DNA of 64,000 bases from Oscillospiraceae bacterium (GTDB lineage: Bacteria > Bacillota > Clostridia > Oscillospirales > CAG-272). The stretch spans positions 90,448 to 154,447 of the forward strand of contig SVQZ01000001.1 in NCBI GenBank assembly GCA_015065105.1. The letters are read 5' to 3'. Below are positions 38,303 through 47,876 of the stretch, piece after piece. The position numbers were made by a program, and so were the translations under genes. The number at the start of each line of letters is the position of its first letter. Positions within the stretch are counted from its first letter, which is position 1. Under the pieces are notes generated by a model that was not told the DNA's origin, did not search any database, and saw only the letters and a program-made list of their open reading frames with translations.

Positions 38303-41300
38303 TTAATTATTAAATTTAAACGAATATATGCTTGAATTCTTTAATTCAAATGTAAGTGTTACGGGAACACCCTGGAAATCCGAAACGTTTCCGTCCTTAA
38401 AGATCACGTTATAGTCTGCACTGTCAGCCGAGAACCAATCACTTGTGATCGATCTGCCCTGATAGTCGGTAAGCGTAACCTTCATAGAATCTGCGGTAGC
38501 ACAGTTTATGGCAAGAGAGTTACCTTCAAAGGTGAAGTAATTGGTTGTCATTGTACTTCCTGACGCTGTACCGAGTACTGCACGGAAGCCGTCGAGACGC
38601 ATTGTGTAACGGTAAAGAACAACCTGATCCTTAGAACTGTTGTACTCTCTCATATAAAGTGACATTTCATTTGTTCCGGTCTGGATCATTCCAACGCAGG
38701 GGAACGCGTCGCCATGTCCGAAATGCTCGGGAAGTGAAGGCTGAATAAACGCATTGCTGTATCTCTTCCAGGTGAGAAGATCGCGGCTGCACATAAGAAG
38801 CGCCTCTGTTGTAACCGGTTCCATTGTAAACTTGGTGGGAAGACCTACGTAAAGATCATCAGCACGGAAGTAAGGAGCAATAGCGTTAGCGTACATCTGA
38901 TAGTCTATTTTATCGGAATAGGTAATAGGTACAGGAATTGACCAATTATAGAAATCGGTGCTTTCCGTATATCTAATATCACGCATTACCTTGGTAGGAT
39001 TATTTGAAACGTATTCCTTATCAAGGTTATAATTATTACCTTCATGGAAGCCGCGTACAAAGGCTACGTACTTACCCTTTGCCTCATCCCAATACATTGT
39101 ATTGAGGGTATCGAAGTAACAGCCCTGGGTCTCGGTAGGTGTACCGAGAAGCTTTCTTTCGTAATTACCGAACGCAAAGTAATTACCGTCACCGTCTCTT
39201 GAATACTCAACAAAGAGACCGTCGCCCCACTGACCGTAAATACCCTTCCAGCGCTGATTTTCAAGACAAGCAGGATTGGTATCATAGAATACGAATAGGT
39301 TATCGGGACGGCATACCTCGTCGGTTACGATATTGGATGCACCGCCTTGAGATGTATTTGTATAGAGATTGGGACGTGACCAATTTATACCGTCAGAGCT
39401 TTCAATGTAACAGATACGGCGTTGATAATTAGAATCGGTTGCTTTATAGTACATACGGTATTTACCGTCAGGACCCTGTGAAATGTTCTGATATACGGCA
39501 TCAAAGCCCTCGTATCCCTTATTGAAGTTAAATACGATCTCCTTTTTCTCCAAAGAGCCAAATCCGTAAACCGCATCACTTGCGGAGCTGTCGATCATAT
39601 AGTTATCAATAAAGAGCTGACGGCTGTCACCGATGTCGATAGCATCTATATAAGCCTCTTCGACATTAACTGTATAGTAATTATAGCTTTCGTCGGTGTA
39701 CTGTACAACGAATGTGTATGTACCGGGTTCAAGAGTTACTCTTACGTATCCGTCAACAACCTCGGTATTTTTGATAGTAACACAGTCGGGTGCTGCTTTG
39801 ATCTCGGCAGAGGTAGAATAGTTACCGCTTGCATATCTGATAACCTGGAGATCATTAAGCTTTCCTATTACAACAGTATTCTTTAACTGCTGGAATGAGG
39901 GTTCCTTCTTTAAAACGTTATATTTATACATTACAACGTAACCGTTATTATACTGAATACCAATGGTTACTAAACCGTTTTCACGGTACTGTATCATATA
40001 CTCGCTCTTACCCTTAAGGTCGTTTTTGCCTGAGAAAGAACGCTGTCCTTCTGCTCTCTTTACTTCACCGGGGGTATTATAATCGCCGTACGCTGTACGA
40101 ATGACCTTAACACCCTCAAGATTCGAGAGATGAACCTGCAATCCCTTGTTTTGGAATTCGGGCTCTACAACGGTAAGATCAAGCTTTTTGATCATATTTT
40201 CCCTTGAAGTATCGTTGAATCTGATACAAACAGAATGTCTGCCGGGATTAGTAACAACATAAGAATAATCGTGCGCGCCCGCTATCTTTGTTTCGGTAAC
40301 ACGAACTATCTTGTTTTGATTTATCTCGGTATATGTGTCATAATCGCCTTCTGCAATAAAGAAGTCTTTCACGCCGTAGAGATTATGTACGGTTACAGTA
40401 ACACCGTCGGAGGTAACGTAAGGGGTCATTACGGAAATATCTATAGTTGAGATAAATTCCTTTCCGTCCTTTGTTTTCATCCAGAAGGTATATACACCGC
40501 CGTCAGCCATTTCTCTTGAAAAGATACCGTCAACGGTAGAATTCTTAATTATAGTGCTGCTGAGTGTAACACAGTCTGCAGCGGCCTTTATATCTGAACC
40601 GCTGGTGTAAACACCGGAAGCATAGCGGATGGCAGAAATGTTATCAGCTAACGTGATAAATACATCATAACCGCCTTCTGCATATACGTAAGGAACTGCA
40701 AGTGCGGGCACTACCTTTTCTTCGTAATAGTCGCAATCAGCACAGTCACGGCGAAGAAGTCCGTTTTCGTTATCCGTTGCCGCTGTAACCGTGTACCATT
40801 CACCTATAGTATGACCGCCTGTTTCATAGATCTCCTGAGAGATGATCTCATTACATCTCGTACAGTAGGTTGTAAGAGAACCGTTTGAAACACAGGTGGA
40901 TTCAACCAAAACAGGTTCACCTGCGTTATGACCGAGTGCGGGTATAGCCTTTGATTCGGTTGCAATACAGTCAACGCATTTTCTCTTCATTACACCCTCT
41001 TCGGTACAGGTAGGTTCTGTTGCTACATACCAATCACCGTAGATATGAGGAACAGCTGCGTGGTTAATAACTATACCGTAGGAGTTAGAGTATATACCGG
41101 GAGTTGAAGTTCCGGGTACACCGTCGGCAGTTCTTTCGCATACAGTTATAAATCTGCCCCAAGTATTAGGCTGGCCGTTAGCCATCTCGTATCTATCCAT
41201 ATACATTACGGAAGCACGGGAAACCGTACCTTGAGTTGCAAGCGTGGTTGCAGAAACATTTTTTGCCCCTGCCGCAGTCATATCACTGACAATTAAGCTC

Positions 41301-41881
41301 CAAGGGATCTTTACCTCAAATCGCCAACCCTTTTCGGTTATCGCACCCGCGGTAGTACAGCCGGAGGTAATGTCAGCCTCATTTGCTCTCGAACGGTAAA
41401 CATGAACGGAGCCGTCGGCATAAATACCGATATTATACCAAGGAGTGTACTTTGCAGTGTTACCAATTGCACTCTGTGCGTCGAGCATAAGGTTCATAAC
41501 GTCGCCGTTAAAGCCGTAGTTTCTTGTAGAACCGTCATTATCGATATTATCGTATCCTGTAGATGCTACGAAACCGTTCTTTTCACTGCAATCTGTAATA
41601 TCAGCGGCAAAATAAAGTCCGTTTGCGTCATAAGCAAAATATATTTCAGCCGAAGACGTGCAGGGATTAGTTGCCCAGAAATGACCAACAGTTGCATCAT
41701 TAACATATGCAGGCTGTGACCATTTGCCGTTTGCTTCTATCGTACCGTCGATTTCAGGACTGCTCTTGGGCATAGTCACAGAAGGATTCTGTATTGTGCC
41801 GTCGGCATAACCGAACACATTAAACGGTACGATCATAAGCATACACAGAATAAATGCTAAAATTCTTGTGATCTTTTTCAT
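38303..41881 (-). CDS. Large secreted protein: CBM9-like domain, Cys-rich segment, four ~75-aa modules, C-terminal GH32/43-like beta-propeller
   Basis: Signal peptide MKKITRILAFILCMLMIVPFNVFG; PEIDGTIEANGKWSQPAYV...AYDANGLYFAADI; CTRCNE; VKVIRTAYGDYN repeats; propeller DSRQLFIDNYMI...SDGINWSRPNL...; start ATG 41881 with AAGGAG. Confidence 0.82.
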   Translation of the reverse strand: MKKITRILAFILCMLMIVPFNVFGYADGTIQNPSVTMPKSSPEIDGTIEANGKWSQPAYVNDATVGHFWATNPCTSSAEIYFAYDANGLYFAADITDCSEKNGFVASTGYDNIDNDGSTRNYGFNGDVMNLMLDAQSAIGNTAKYTPWYNIGIYADGSVHVYRSRANEADITSGCTTAGAITEKGWRFEVKIPWSLIVSDMTAAGAKNVSATTLATQGTVSRASVMYMDRYEMANGQPNTWGRFITVCERTADGVPGTSTPGIYSNSYGIVINHAAVPHIYGDWYVATEPTCTEEGVMKRKCVDCIATESKAIPALGHNAGEPVLVESTCVSNGSLTTYCTRCNEIISQEIYETGGHTIGEWYTVTAATDNENGLLRRDCADCDYYEEKVVPALAVPYVYAEGGYDVFITLADNISAIRYASGVYTSGSDIKAAADCVTLSSTIIKNSTVDGIFSREMADGGVYTFWMKTKDGKEFISTIDISVMTPYVTSDGVTVTVHNLYGVKDFFIAEGDYDTYTEINQNKIVRVTETKIAGAHDYSYVVTNPGRHSVCIRFNDTSRENMIKKLDLTVVEPEFQNKGLQVHLSNLEGVKVIRTAYGDYNTPGEVKRAEGQRSFSGKNDLKGKSEYMIQYRENGLVTIGIQYNNGYVVMYKYNVLKKEPSFQQLKNTVVIGKLNDLQVIRYASGNYSTSAEIKAAPDCVTIKNTEVVDGYVRVTLEPGTYTFVVQYTDESYNYYTVNVEEAYIDAIDIGDSRQLFIDNYMIDSSASDAVYGFGSLEKKEIVFNFNKGYEGFDAVYQNISQGPDGKYRMYYKATDSNYQRRICYIESSDGINWSRPNLYTNTSQGGASNIVTDEVCRPDNLFVFYDTNPACLENQRWKGIYGQWGDGLFVEYSRDGDGNYFAFGNYERKLLGTPTETQGCYFDTLNTMYWDEAKGKYVAFVRGFHEGNNYNLDKEYVSNNPTKVMRDIRYTESTDFYNWSIPVPITYSDKIDYQMYANAIAPYFRADDLYVGLPTKFTMEPVTTEALLMCSRDLLTWKRYSNAFIQPSLPEHFGHGDAFPCVGMIQTGTNEMSLYMREYNSSKDQVVLYRYTMRLDGFRAVLGTASGSTMTTNYFTFEGNSLAINCATADSMKVTLTDYQGRSITSDWFSADSADYNVIFKDGNVSDFQGVPVTLTFELKNSSIYSFKFNN

Positions 41882-41978
41882 GATCCGCTCCTTAAAAAAT
41901 GTTATATTTCCTCGCTTCAAATTTCATTTTACAACAATTAAATATAAAAGTCAAGTAAAGGTTATTTATTTAATATAC

Positions 41979-42001
41979 AAAAAGGCGGACAAGCCGCCTT
42001 A
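41979..42001 (-). terminator. Terminator downstream of the 42013 gene
   Basis: AAGGCGGACAAGCCGCCTT. Confidence 0.7.
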
Positions 42002-42012
42002 ATTTGTAAATA

Positions 42013-44262
42013 TCAGCCAACAGTTACGTATCTGATAACTTTAAGACCGTTATTGAACTCAACAAGGACTGTCCATGTGCCGGCCTTTGTGAAGTTAATG
42101 GTATAAGGATCGGCTCCGTTGATGGTGGATGCATTGATGCCCTTATAGCCTTCAGCCTGCTTAATGTTAGCCGCGGTACATTCACCGTAACCGATACGGA
42201 TAACCTTAACGTCATCAAGACCTTCAACAGAAGCGCTCATTCCGTCAACGGTTACGTTAACCTCGGGTTCGGGGATCTCTACGTAAACGTGATAACAGAT
42301 AGGATCAGTATCATCCTTGAATCTGATATATATGGTATATACTCCGGGCTCGGGAACGGTATAGCTGAACTCATAACCGTTCTGCTGTAATCGAAGTGCC
42401 GACGCACCGTAAAGCTTGTTGTTCTGAACCATACGGTAATCACCGTGCATACCCTTTGCAACGAACACATAGCTTGTATTTTCGCCGATACCGTCTATAT
42501 CAATGGTGAGAGTATCAATAACACGGTCAATTGTTCTCTCGATGATCTGAGCTTCCATTATATCATTACAGCAAACGCACTGCTTAACTCTTGCGCCGTA
42601 GGTCTTTTCTGTAGGAGAAACGATAACCTTCCATTCACCTGCTGTACAAACGGTAATACCGTCATTTGTTGTTTCAGACTTGTTACAACGGGTACAGGTA
42701 TGGGTTTTGGATCCGCCCTTACAGAAGGGAGCTTCTGTGTAGCTCCATTCACCGAAGGCATGGTTATTGGGGTCTGCATAGGTAATAGACTGGGTAAGCT
42801 GACCGCAGACTGTACAATGGGACTGCTTGATACCCGTCTTATTACAGAGAGCAACGGTGGTAACAACAAGCTCGCCCGCTGTGTGAGCTTTCTTTGCGAT
42901 CACCTCTGTTTTGAATACAAGACCGCAAACACTGCAGCTCTGTGTTTTTGTGCCTGTAGCGGAACAGGTGGAATCGGTAACAATTGTCCAATCGCCGGGA
43001 GTATGCTCTTCGCACGAAAGGATATAGCTCAGCTTCTTTGCTACACAGTAGGAATGAGCATAAGAACCCTCAACTACATAATACTTTGTGCCGAGACAGC
43101 TGTAGAAAGCATTGGTTTCCATTTCTGTAACGGTCGAGGGAATATAAACATTACCCTTTACTATCTTCTGGAATGCCTTTGCATAAATATAAGTAACGGT
43201 CTTACCGTCGATGGTAGAGGGGATGATAAGAGGGTTGGTTGTAGTGGGACCGTTGTAGGAAATGATCTTTGCCTCAGTATCAGCGGCAACAGACATATAA
43301 GTATATTGACCCGAGGTGTAAACCTTACCCTCGTCAAGGTGGAGATAGATACCGTAGAGATTTGCGTCAACTGCGTTACCTGCAGATGCGGGCGTACCGT
43401 CGGGAAGAGGATTCTCTGTTACAGTAATATTACAGCTTATGGTAAAGCGAGCGCCCTCGTCAAGGTAACCTACGTGGTATCCTGAATAGGGGTCGGAGGA
43501 TGAATAGAACCAACGGTCCATATATCTGATCATTGCGTTATGATCTGCGCCTATTGCCGCAAAATCCTCAACTGTATAGCCAAGCTCTTCTACTGTAGTA
43601 TCAAGACAGGCTGCTGTGTCTGCTATGATAACAGACCAAGGCATCTTAACCTCGAAGGTCCATGTGCTGCTTGCAGAATCAACAACAAGGGCGCCCTCGA
43701 CCTGATCTGTGATATCGCCTTCGTTATACTTTCCTCTGTAAACTACAAGACTTCCGTCCTCCATGGGAACGATGGAATACCATGCTGTGGGATTCGAGCT
43801 TTCCCAATAGAATCTGCCGTTCTTTGCACGAAGTCCGAGGGGGTCGATGGAAAATACAAATACGTCACCGTTACCGCCGTAGCCGCTTCCGCCCTCACCG
43901 TCATCGTCATTGTCGGGAGAAAAAGTCGAGAAGAAGGGAGTGGGGTCCCAAACATGAGCCGCGATATACATATATTCGCTGTCCCAGGTCGTCGAATAAT
44001 CGATATCAACCAGGTTGCGGCTTCTGTATGTCCATGCTGTAGATGTATTAAGATTGTCGATACGTACAGGGTCGGAATATGTTTCATTGGTGCTGATAAC
44101 ACCGTCGATAGTGGGTGTAACACCGTACTGTGCACCGGGGACGTAAATATCGCCAACGTCATAGGTGAAGCCTACGTTGTCACGGTCAGAGGCAGCACTG
44201 ATACCGACAGCCAGGGCTGTAAGCAATACTGCGCTCAATAAAACAAATATAAACTTTTTCAT
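42013..44262 (-). CDS. Large secreted protein: CBM9-like domain, CxxC-rich repeats, C-terminal modules shared with neighbours
   Basis: Signal peptide; TPTIDGVISTNETYSDPVRI; repeated CSATGTKTQSCSVCGLVFKTEVI/CNKTGIKQSHCTVCGQ/CKGGSKTHTCTRCNKS; DVKVIRIGYGECTAANIKQAEG. Confidence 0.82.
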   Translation of the reverse strand: MKKFIFVLLSAVLLTALAVGISAASDRDNVGFTYDVGDIYVPGAQYGVTPTIDGVISTNETYSDPVRIDNLNTSTAWTYRSRNLVDIDYSTTWDSEYMYIAAHVWDPTPFFSTFSPDNDDDGEGGSGYGGNGDVFVFSIDPLGLRAKNGRFYWESSNPTAWYSIVPMEDGSLVVYRGKYNEGDITDQVEGALVVDSASSTWTFEVKMPWSVIIADTAACLDTTVEELGYTVEDFAAIGADHNAMIRYMDRWFYSSSDPYSGYHVGYLDEGARFTISCNITVTENPLPDGTPASAGNAVDANLYGIYLHLDEGKVYTSGQYTYMSVAADTEAKIISYNGPTTTNPLIIPSTIDGKTVTYIYAKAFQKIVKGNVYIPSTVTEMETNAFYSCLGTKYYVVEGSYAHSYCVAKKLSYILSCEEHTPGDWTIVTDSTCSATGTKTQSCSVCGLVFKTEVIAKKAHTAGELVVTTVALCNKTGIKQSHCTVCGQLTQSITYADPNNHAFGEWSYTEAPFCKGGSKTHTCTRCNKSETTNDGITVCTAGEWKVIVSPTEKTYGARVKQCVCCNDIMEAQIIERTIDRVIDTLTIDIDGIGENTSYVFVAKGMHGDYRMVQNNKLYGASALRLQQNGYEFSYTVPEPGVYTIYIRFKDDTDPICYHVYVEIPEPEVNVTVDGMSASVEGLDDVKVIRIGYGECTAANIKQAEGYKGINASTINGADPYTINFTKAGTWTVLVEFNNGLKVIRYVTVG

Positions 44263-44388
44263 AGTTTCCTCCTATTTAAATGAATATAATATATTTTCCC
44301 ATATTTCCTATCTTTTTTCAATTGACCGATTTTACGAATGTGTTATTACTATTTTGTTAATACTGCACAATGACATAATAAAGAATAA

Positions 44389-44412
44389 TGAGGCTATATT
44401 TCTATAGCCTCA
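44389..44412. terminator. Terminator downstream of addA
   Basis: GAGGCTATATTTCTATAGCCTC. Confidence 0.7.
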
Positions 44413-47400
44413 TTAAGTCCGAATGAATAAATAATAGTTTTTGCAACTTTGTCTCCGGTAAGCCGCTCAAGAGCGGTCTTGTAATATGAAAGCTGTGTCG
44501 AATGACGCTCTGCAAGCATAACTCTTCCCTCTTTATTACTCATATGACCGGGAATACGGTCGGTTTTATAATCAATAAGGATTATATCCCCCTTATCATC
44601 GTATATAAAGCAATCTATAACACCCTGCACAAGTATCTTTTCACCCGAAAGCTCACGGCTGTGATTGTTTGTAAATTCGCTTGCATCAAGATTAACGTTA
44701 AAACGTTTTTCCCTGTAAACCCTTCTCGAATTGCGCATCAGAGAATAAAGCTCGGAGCAAAAGAATGCTTCAAGGGCGGATATATCAACAAGCTCTGCAA
44801 TGTCAGCCGCAATAAAGCGCTTTTCCTTCAAACGTTCAAGCTCAGCTCTTACACCGTTATTATCGATATTGTCAAAATCACAGAACTGCATGAATGCATG
44901 GGTAGCATTACCGATATCGGCACCCATATTCTGATTTGAGTTAACTTCAAAATAGGGTACCTTAGGCTTTAGTATCGCTGTCATATCCAAGGATACATTG
45001 TCATCAAGAATATCGGGATATAATTTCGAAACAGCCATCTTTGCAGGTATCATACCAAGCTTTGAATAAGGATACTCAAAGGCCATCGATTCATAAAGCC
45101 TTTTTTTATCAACAGTGATCGCATTTTTTTCTTCCTTTACATTGAATAAATGATCACATCCTTCAACGCCGTTTATACATTCAAAATTAACAGAATCTCC
45201 CGCATATTGCAGAGAAGGCAGGATCCATGCGATATATCTCGGATTAAGAATAGTATATAATTTATTTACTCTCTCCTCGAGATACTTCCCTGAAAACTTA
45301 TCGGCATCACCCGCAAAGCAGGTAACCCACATACGGTTTACTGCTCTTGTGAGAGCAACGTAAAGTATCAGATACTCTGATTCGATAATATCTTCTTCGA
45401 TCTCAAGGCGCAGAGCGTCCATTATATAACTGTTATAATACCCGAGACCGCTTTTATCCGGAATGTTTGAAGCAACACCGAGCTTATCGTTGTAAAGAAT
45501 CTTTTTACGCAGATCCTTTTTATTCATAAGCGCCTGTGTATTACAAACAAAGCAGTAAGGGAATTCCAGACCCTTTGATTTATGAACCGTCATTATCTTA
45601 ACGGTATCAGCGCTTCCTGCAAATGCTGCGGCATTAGGCATTTTATGATCTGCCGATATAAGCTCATCAAGATAAGAAATAAAGTTATTAAGTCCCTTAA
45701 ACTCACCGTTTTCAAAGCTTTTAGCCTGATCGTACAAAAGAAGAAGATTGTTTTTTGCGAGTCTTACAGATGCATCGCTATTACCCTTTGAAGCGACGTT
45801 CATAAGCTTCTTTTCGTACATAAGAAGCCATAGCAATTCGGATGCACTCTTCCCTCTTGAATATGCACGAAGCTGTTCTATATCGTTTATAAAATACCTT
45901 CCCTTTTCAAATCCGGACTCATCCGTATAAGCCTTAACCGAATTAAACAAAGTGTCACACGGATATTTGTTTCTTATAAGTGTAAGCTCGTCAAGTGTAA
46001 AATTGTATATAGGACTCTTGAGTATTCCGCAAACGTAAACATCCCTTCTCGGATTGTCTATAGCATTAAGCCAGCAGAGAGCCAGCGCTATTTCCGGATT
46101 ATCAAAAAAGCTTTTTTTCGAATTACTGCAATAATAAGGTATTCCCCGCTTTTCCATTTCAAGAGTAAACTTCGGGGTACAGCTCATACTGCGGACGAGT
46201 ATCGTTATATCGCCCGGAGACACACCCTCTTCAAGAAGCTTGCTGATTTCATTGCAGACATATACAGCCTCTGCATTCTTATCGTCATTTTGCTGAACTA
46301 CAGCGACGGTTACGGGCTTATCGTCATCCTTTTCCTCATTTACCTTACTGCAAACAAGCTTGTCACCATCGTAATATCCGACCTTGCTCTCTGCGTCAAC
46401 GAAGGTTGTTTTTGAAACGGCATTTGCAAAATCGATGATATTTTTTGAAGAACGGAAATTGTTGGCAAGGAATATTCTCTTTCCTTCTCCCTTCTCGTCA
46501 GACTCATAATCTGTAAAGCTGTCACGGTAATGACCGAAAAGAGACGGATCTGCACCCCTGAATCCGTAAATACTCTGTTTTATATCTCCTACAAGAAAGC
46601 GAGAATCAGGCCTTGAAACCATTTTGAAAATAGTATCCTGAATCGAGTTTATATCCTGATACTCATCTATATATACCTCCTTGTATTTTTCACGGTAGCC
46701 CATTGCAGTCTTCGTAGGCTCACCGTTATTACAAAGAAGTTTCAGGCACAGAGCCTCACAGTCGGAAAATGAAATGACCGAGCGTCTTTTCTTTTCCGCT
46801 GCAGCCTTCTCGTGGAAATAACTGAGAAAGGTATAAAGCTCTCTGTTTATCCGCGCACTCTCTGAGGTGAAAAGCTCTGCCGATTCTCTGTCATTGGTAA
46901 CGTACTCCTGCAGAGCCGATATCATTTCCTTATATAATCCTCTTGCACTCTTACAGTAAGAGGAATCTTCTTCGTTATCCCCTCTGTAATTACCTATTGA
47001 AACTATCGGCTTATATCCTTTTACAGAGTCAAGCAAGGCAAAATAACCTTTTTTATAGGCCTGCTCAATATCCGCAAGCTTTGCGATATCATCATACAAT
47101 GCTTTACCGTAGCTCTTTTGGATCTTTTCATCATAATTGAGAATATCCTCTACCTGTATATACCTTTTTTTAACCTCATCTATATACATACCGCACCGTC
47201 TTCTGATAGCATCACCCCACTTATTCTCAAAAGGGTCGCTTTCGACGGTTGCTTCGAGCTCAAGGGCATTTTCGTAAAGCTTTTCCAGACCCTCGGCACG
47301 GGTATATAGCGTTTCGTATATATCGAGAAATATATCATTTATCGAGTCATCGGCAAGCTCTGCATAAGCATAGCAAAGTTCTCCGAAGTTTTCTATTCCG

Positions 47401-47876
47401 AGCTCTGCTCCTCTGTCATAAAAGTCTTCGATACATCCGTTCATAACCTCCTTCATAATAAGGGTGTTCTCTGCTGTATCGGCAATTCTGACATTCGCAT
47501 TTAAGCCTAATTGCGAAAAATTCTTTTTAACAAGATCATAGCAGAATCCATCTATAGTAGATATAGACGCACGCGGTAACGCGGCAAGCTGTCGGCGAAG
47601 ATGCTTTTTACCCGAATTTACGCTGTTAATCTTTGATTTCAACGCCTCGGCAAGCTTGTTTTTAAGTTGCTTTGCCGCAGCCTCGGTAAATGTAACGATA
47701 AGCATATCGGAAATATCGCAACGATTCTCAGTATCAGTAATATGCCTGATGATTCGTTCGATAAGAACTGCTGTCTTACCCGAGCCTGCAGAAGCAGAGA
47801 TAAGCAGATCGCTGTGCTTTGCCTCAATAGCATCCTTTTGACCTTTGGTCCATACACGCTCACTCATCGTTTTCAT
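44394..47876 (-). CDS. addA: ATP-dependent helicase/nuclease subunit A
   Basis: LLISASAGSGKTAVLIERI; VYIDEYQDINSIQDTIF; GDIKQSIYGFRGADPSLF; TVHKSKGLEFP; nuclease GVIDCFIYDDKGDIILIDYKTDR. Start taken at MKTMSERV. Confidence 0.95.
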   Translation of the reverse strand: MKTMSERVWTKGQKDAIEAKHSDLLISASAGSGKTAVLIERIIRHITDTENRCDISDMLIVTFTEAAAKQLKNKLAEALKSKINSVNSGKKHLRRQLAALPRASISTIDGFCYDLVKKNFSQLGLNANVRIADTAENTLIMKEVMNGCIEDFYDRGAELGIENFGELCYAYAELADDSINDIFLDIYETLYTRAEGLEKLYENALELEATVESDPFENKWGDAIRRRCGMYIDEVKKRYIQVEDILNYDEKIQKSYGKALYDDIAKLADIEQAYKKGYFALLDSVKGYKPIVSIGNYRGDNEEDSSYCKSARGLYKEMISALQEYVTNDRESAELFTSESARINRELYTFLSYFHEKAAAEKKRRSVISFSDCEALCLKLLCNNGEPTKTAMGYREKYKEVYIDEYQDINSIQDTIFKMVSRPDSRFLVGDIKQSIYGFRGADPSLFGHYRDSFTDYESDEKGEGKRIFLANNFRSSKNIIDFANAVSKTTFVDAESKVGYYDGDKLVCSKVNEEKDDDKPVTVAVVQQNDDKNAEAVYVCNEISKLLEEGVSPGDITILVRSMSCTPKFTLEMEKRGIPYYCSNSKKSFFDNPEIALALCWLNAIDNPRRDVYVCGILKSPIYNFTLDELTLIRNKYPCDTLFNSVKAYTDESGFEKGRYFINDIEQLRAYSRGKSASELLWLLMYEKKLMNVASKGNSDASVRLAKNNLLLLYDQAKSFENGEFKGLNNFISYLDELISADHKMPNAAAFAGSADTVKIMTVHKSKGLEFPYCFVCNTQALMNKKDLRKKILYNDKLGVASNIPDKSGLGYYNSYIMDALRLEIEEDIIESEYLILYVALTRAVNRMWVTCFAGDADKFSGKYLEERVNKLYTILNPRYIAWILPSLQYAGDSVNFECINGVEGCDHLFNVKEEKNAITVDKKRLYESMAFEYPYSKLGMIPAKMAVSKLYPDILDDNVSLDMTAILKPKVPYFEVNSNQNMGADIGNATHAFMQFCDFDNIDNNGVRAELERLKEKRFIAADIAELVDISALEAFFCSELYSLMRNSRRVYREKRFNVNLDASEFTNNHSRELSGEKILVQGVIDCFIYDDKGDIILIDYKTDRIPGHMSNKEGRVMLAERHSTQLSYYKTALERLTGDKVAKTIIYSFGLNEAIEI

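Noticed and set aside
42445-43485. 346-aa plus-strand ORF, long enough to look real
   Set aside because: Fully antisense to the secreted CBM9/Cys-rich protein with signal peptide and ordered domains; composition typical of an antisense shadow.
43540-44241. 233-aa plus-strand ORF
   Set aside because: Antisense to the N-terminal domain of the same gene; no homology signal or RBS recognised.
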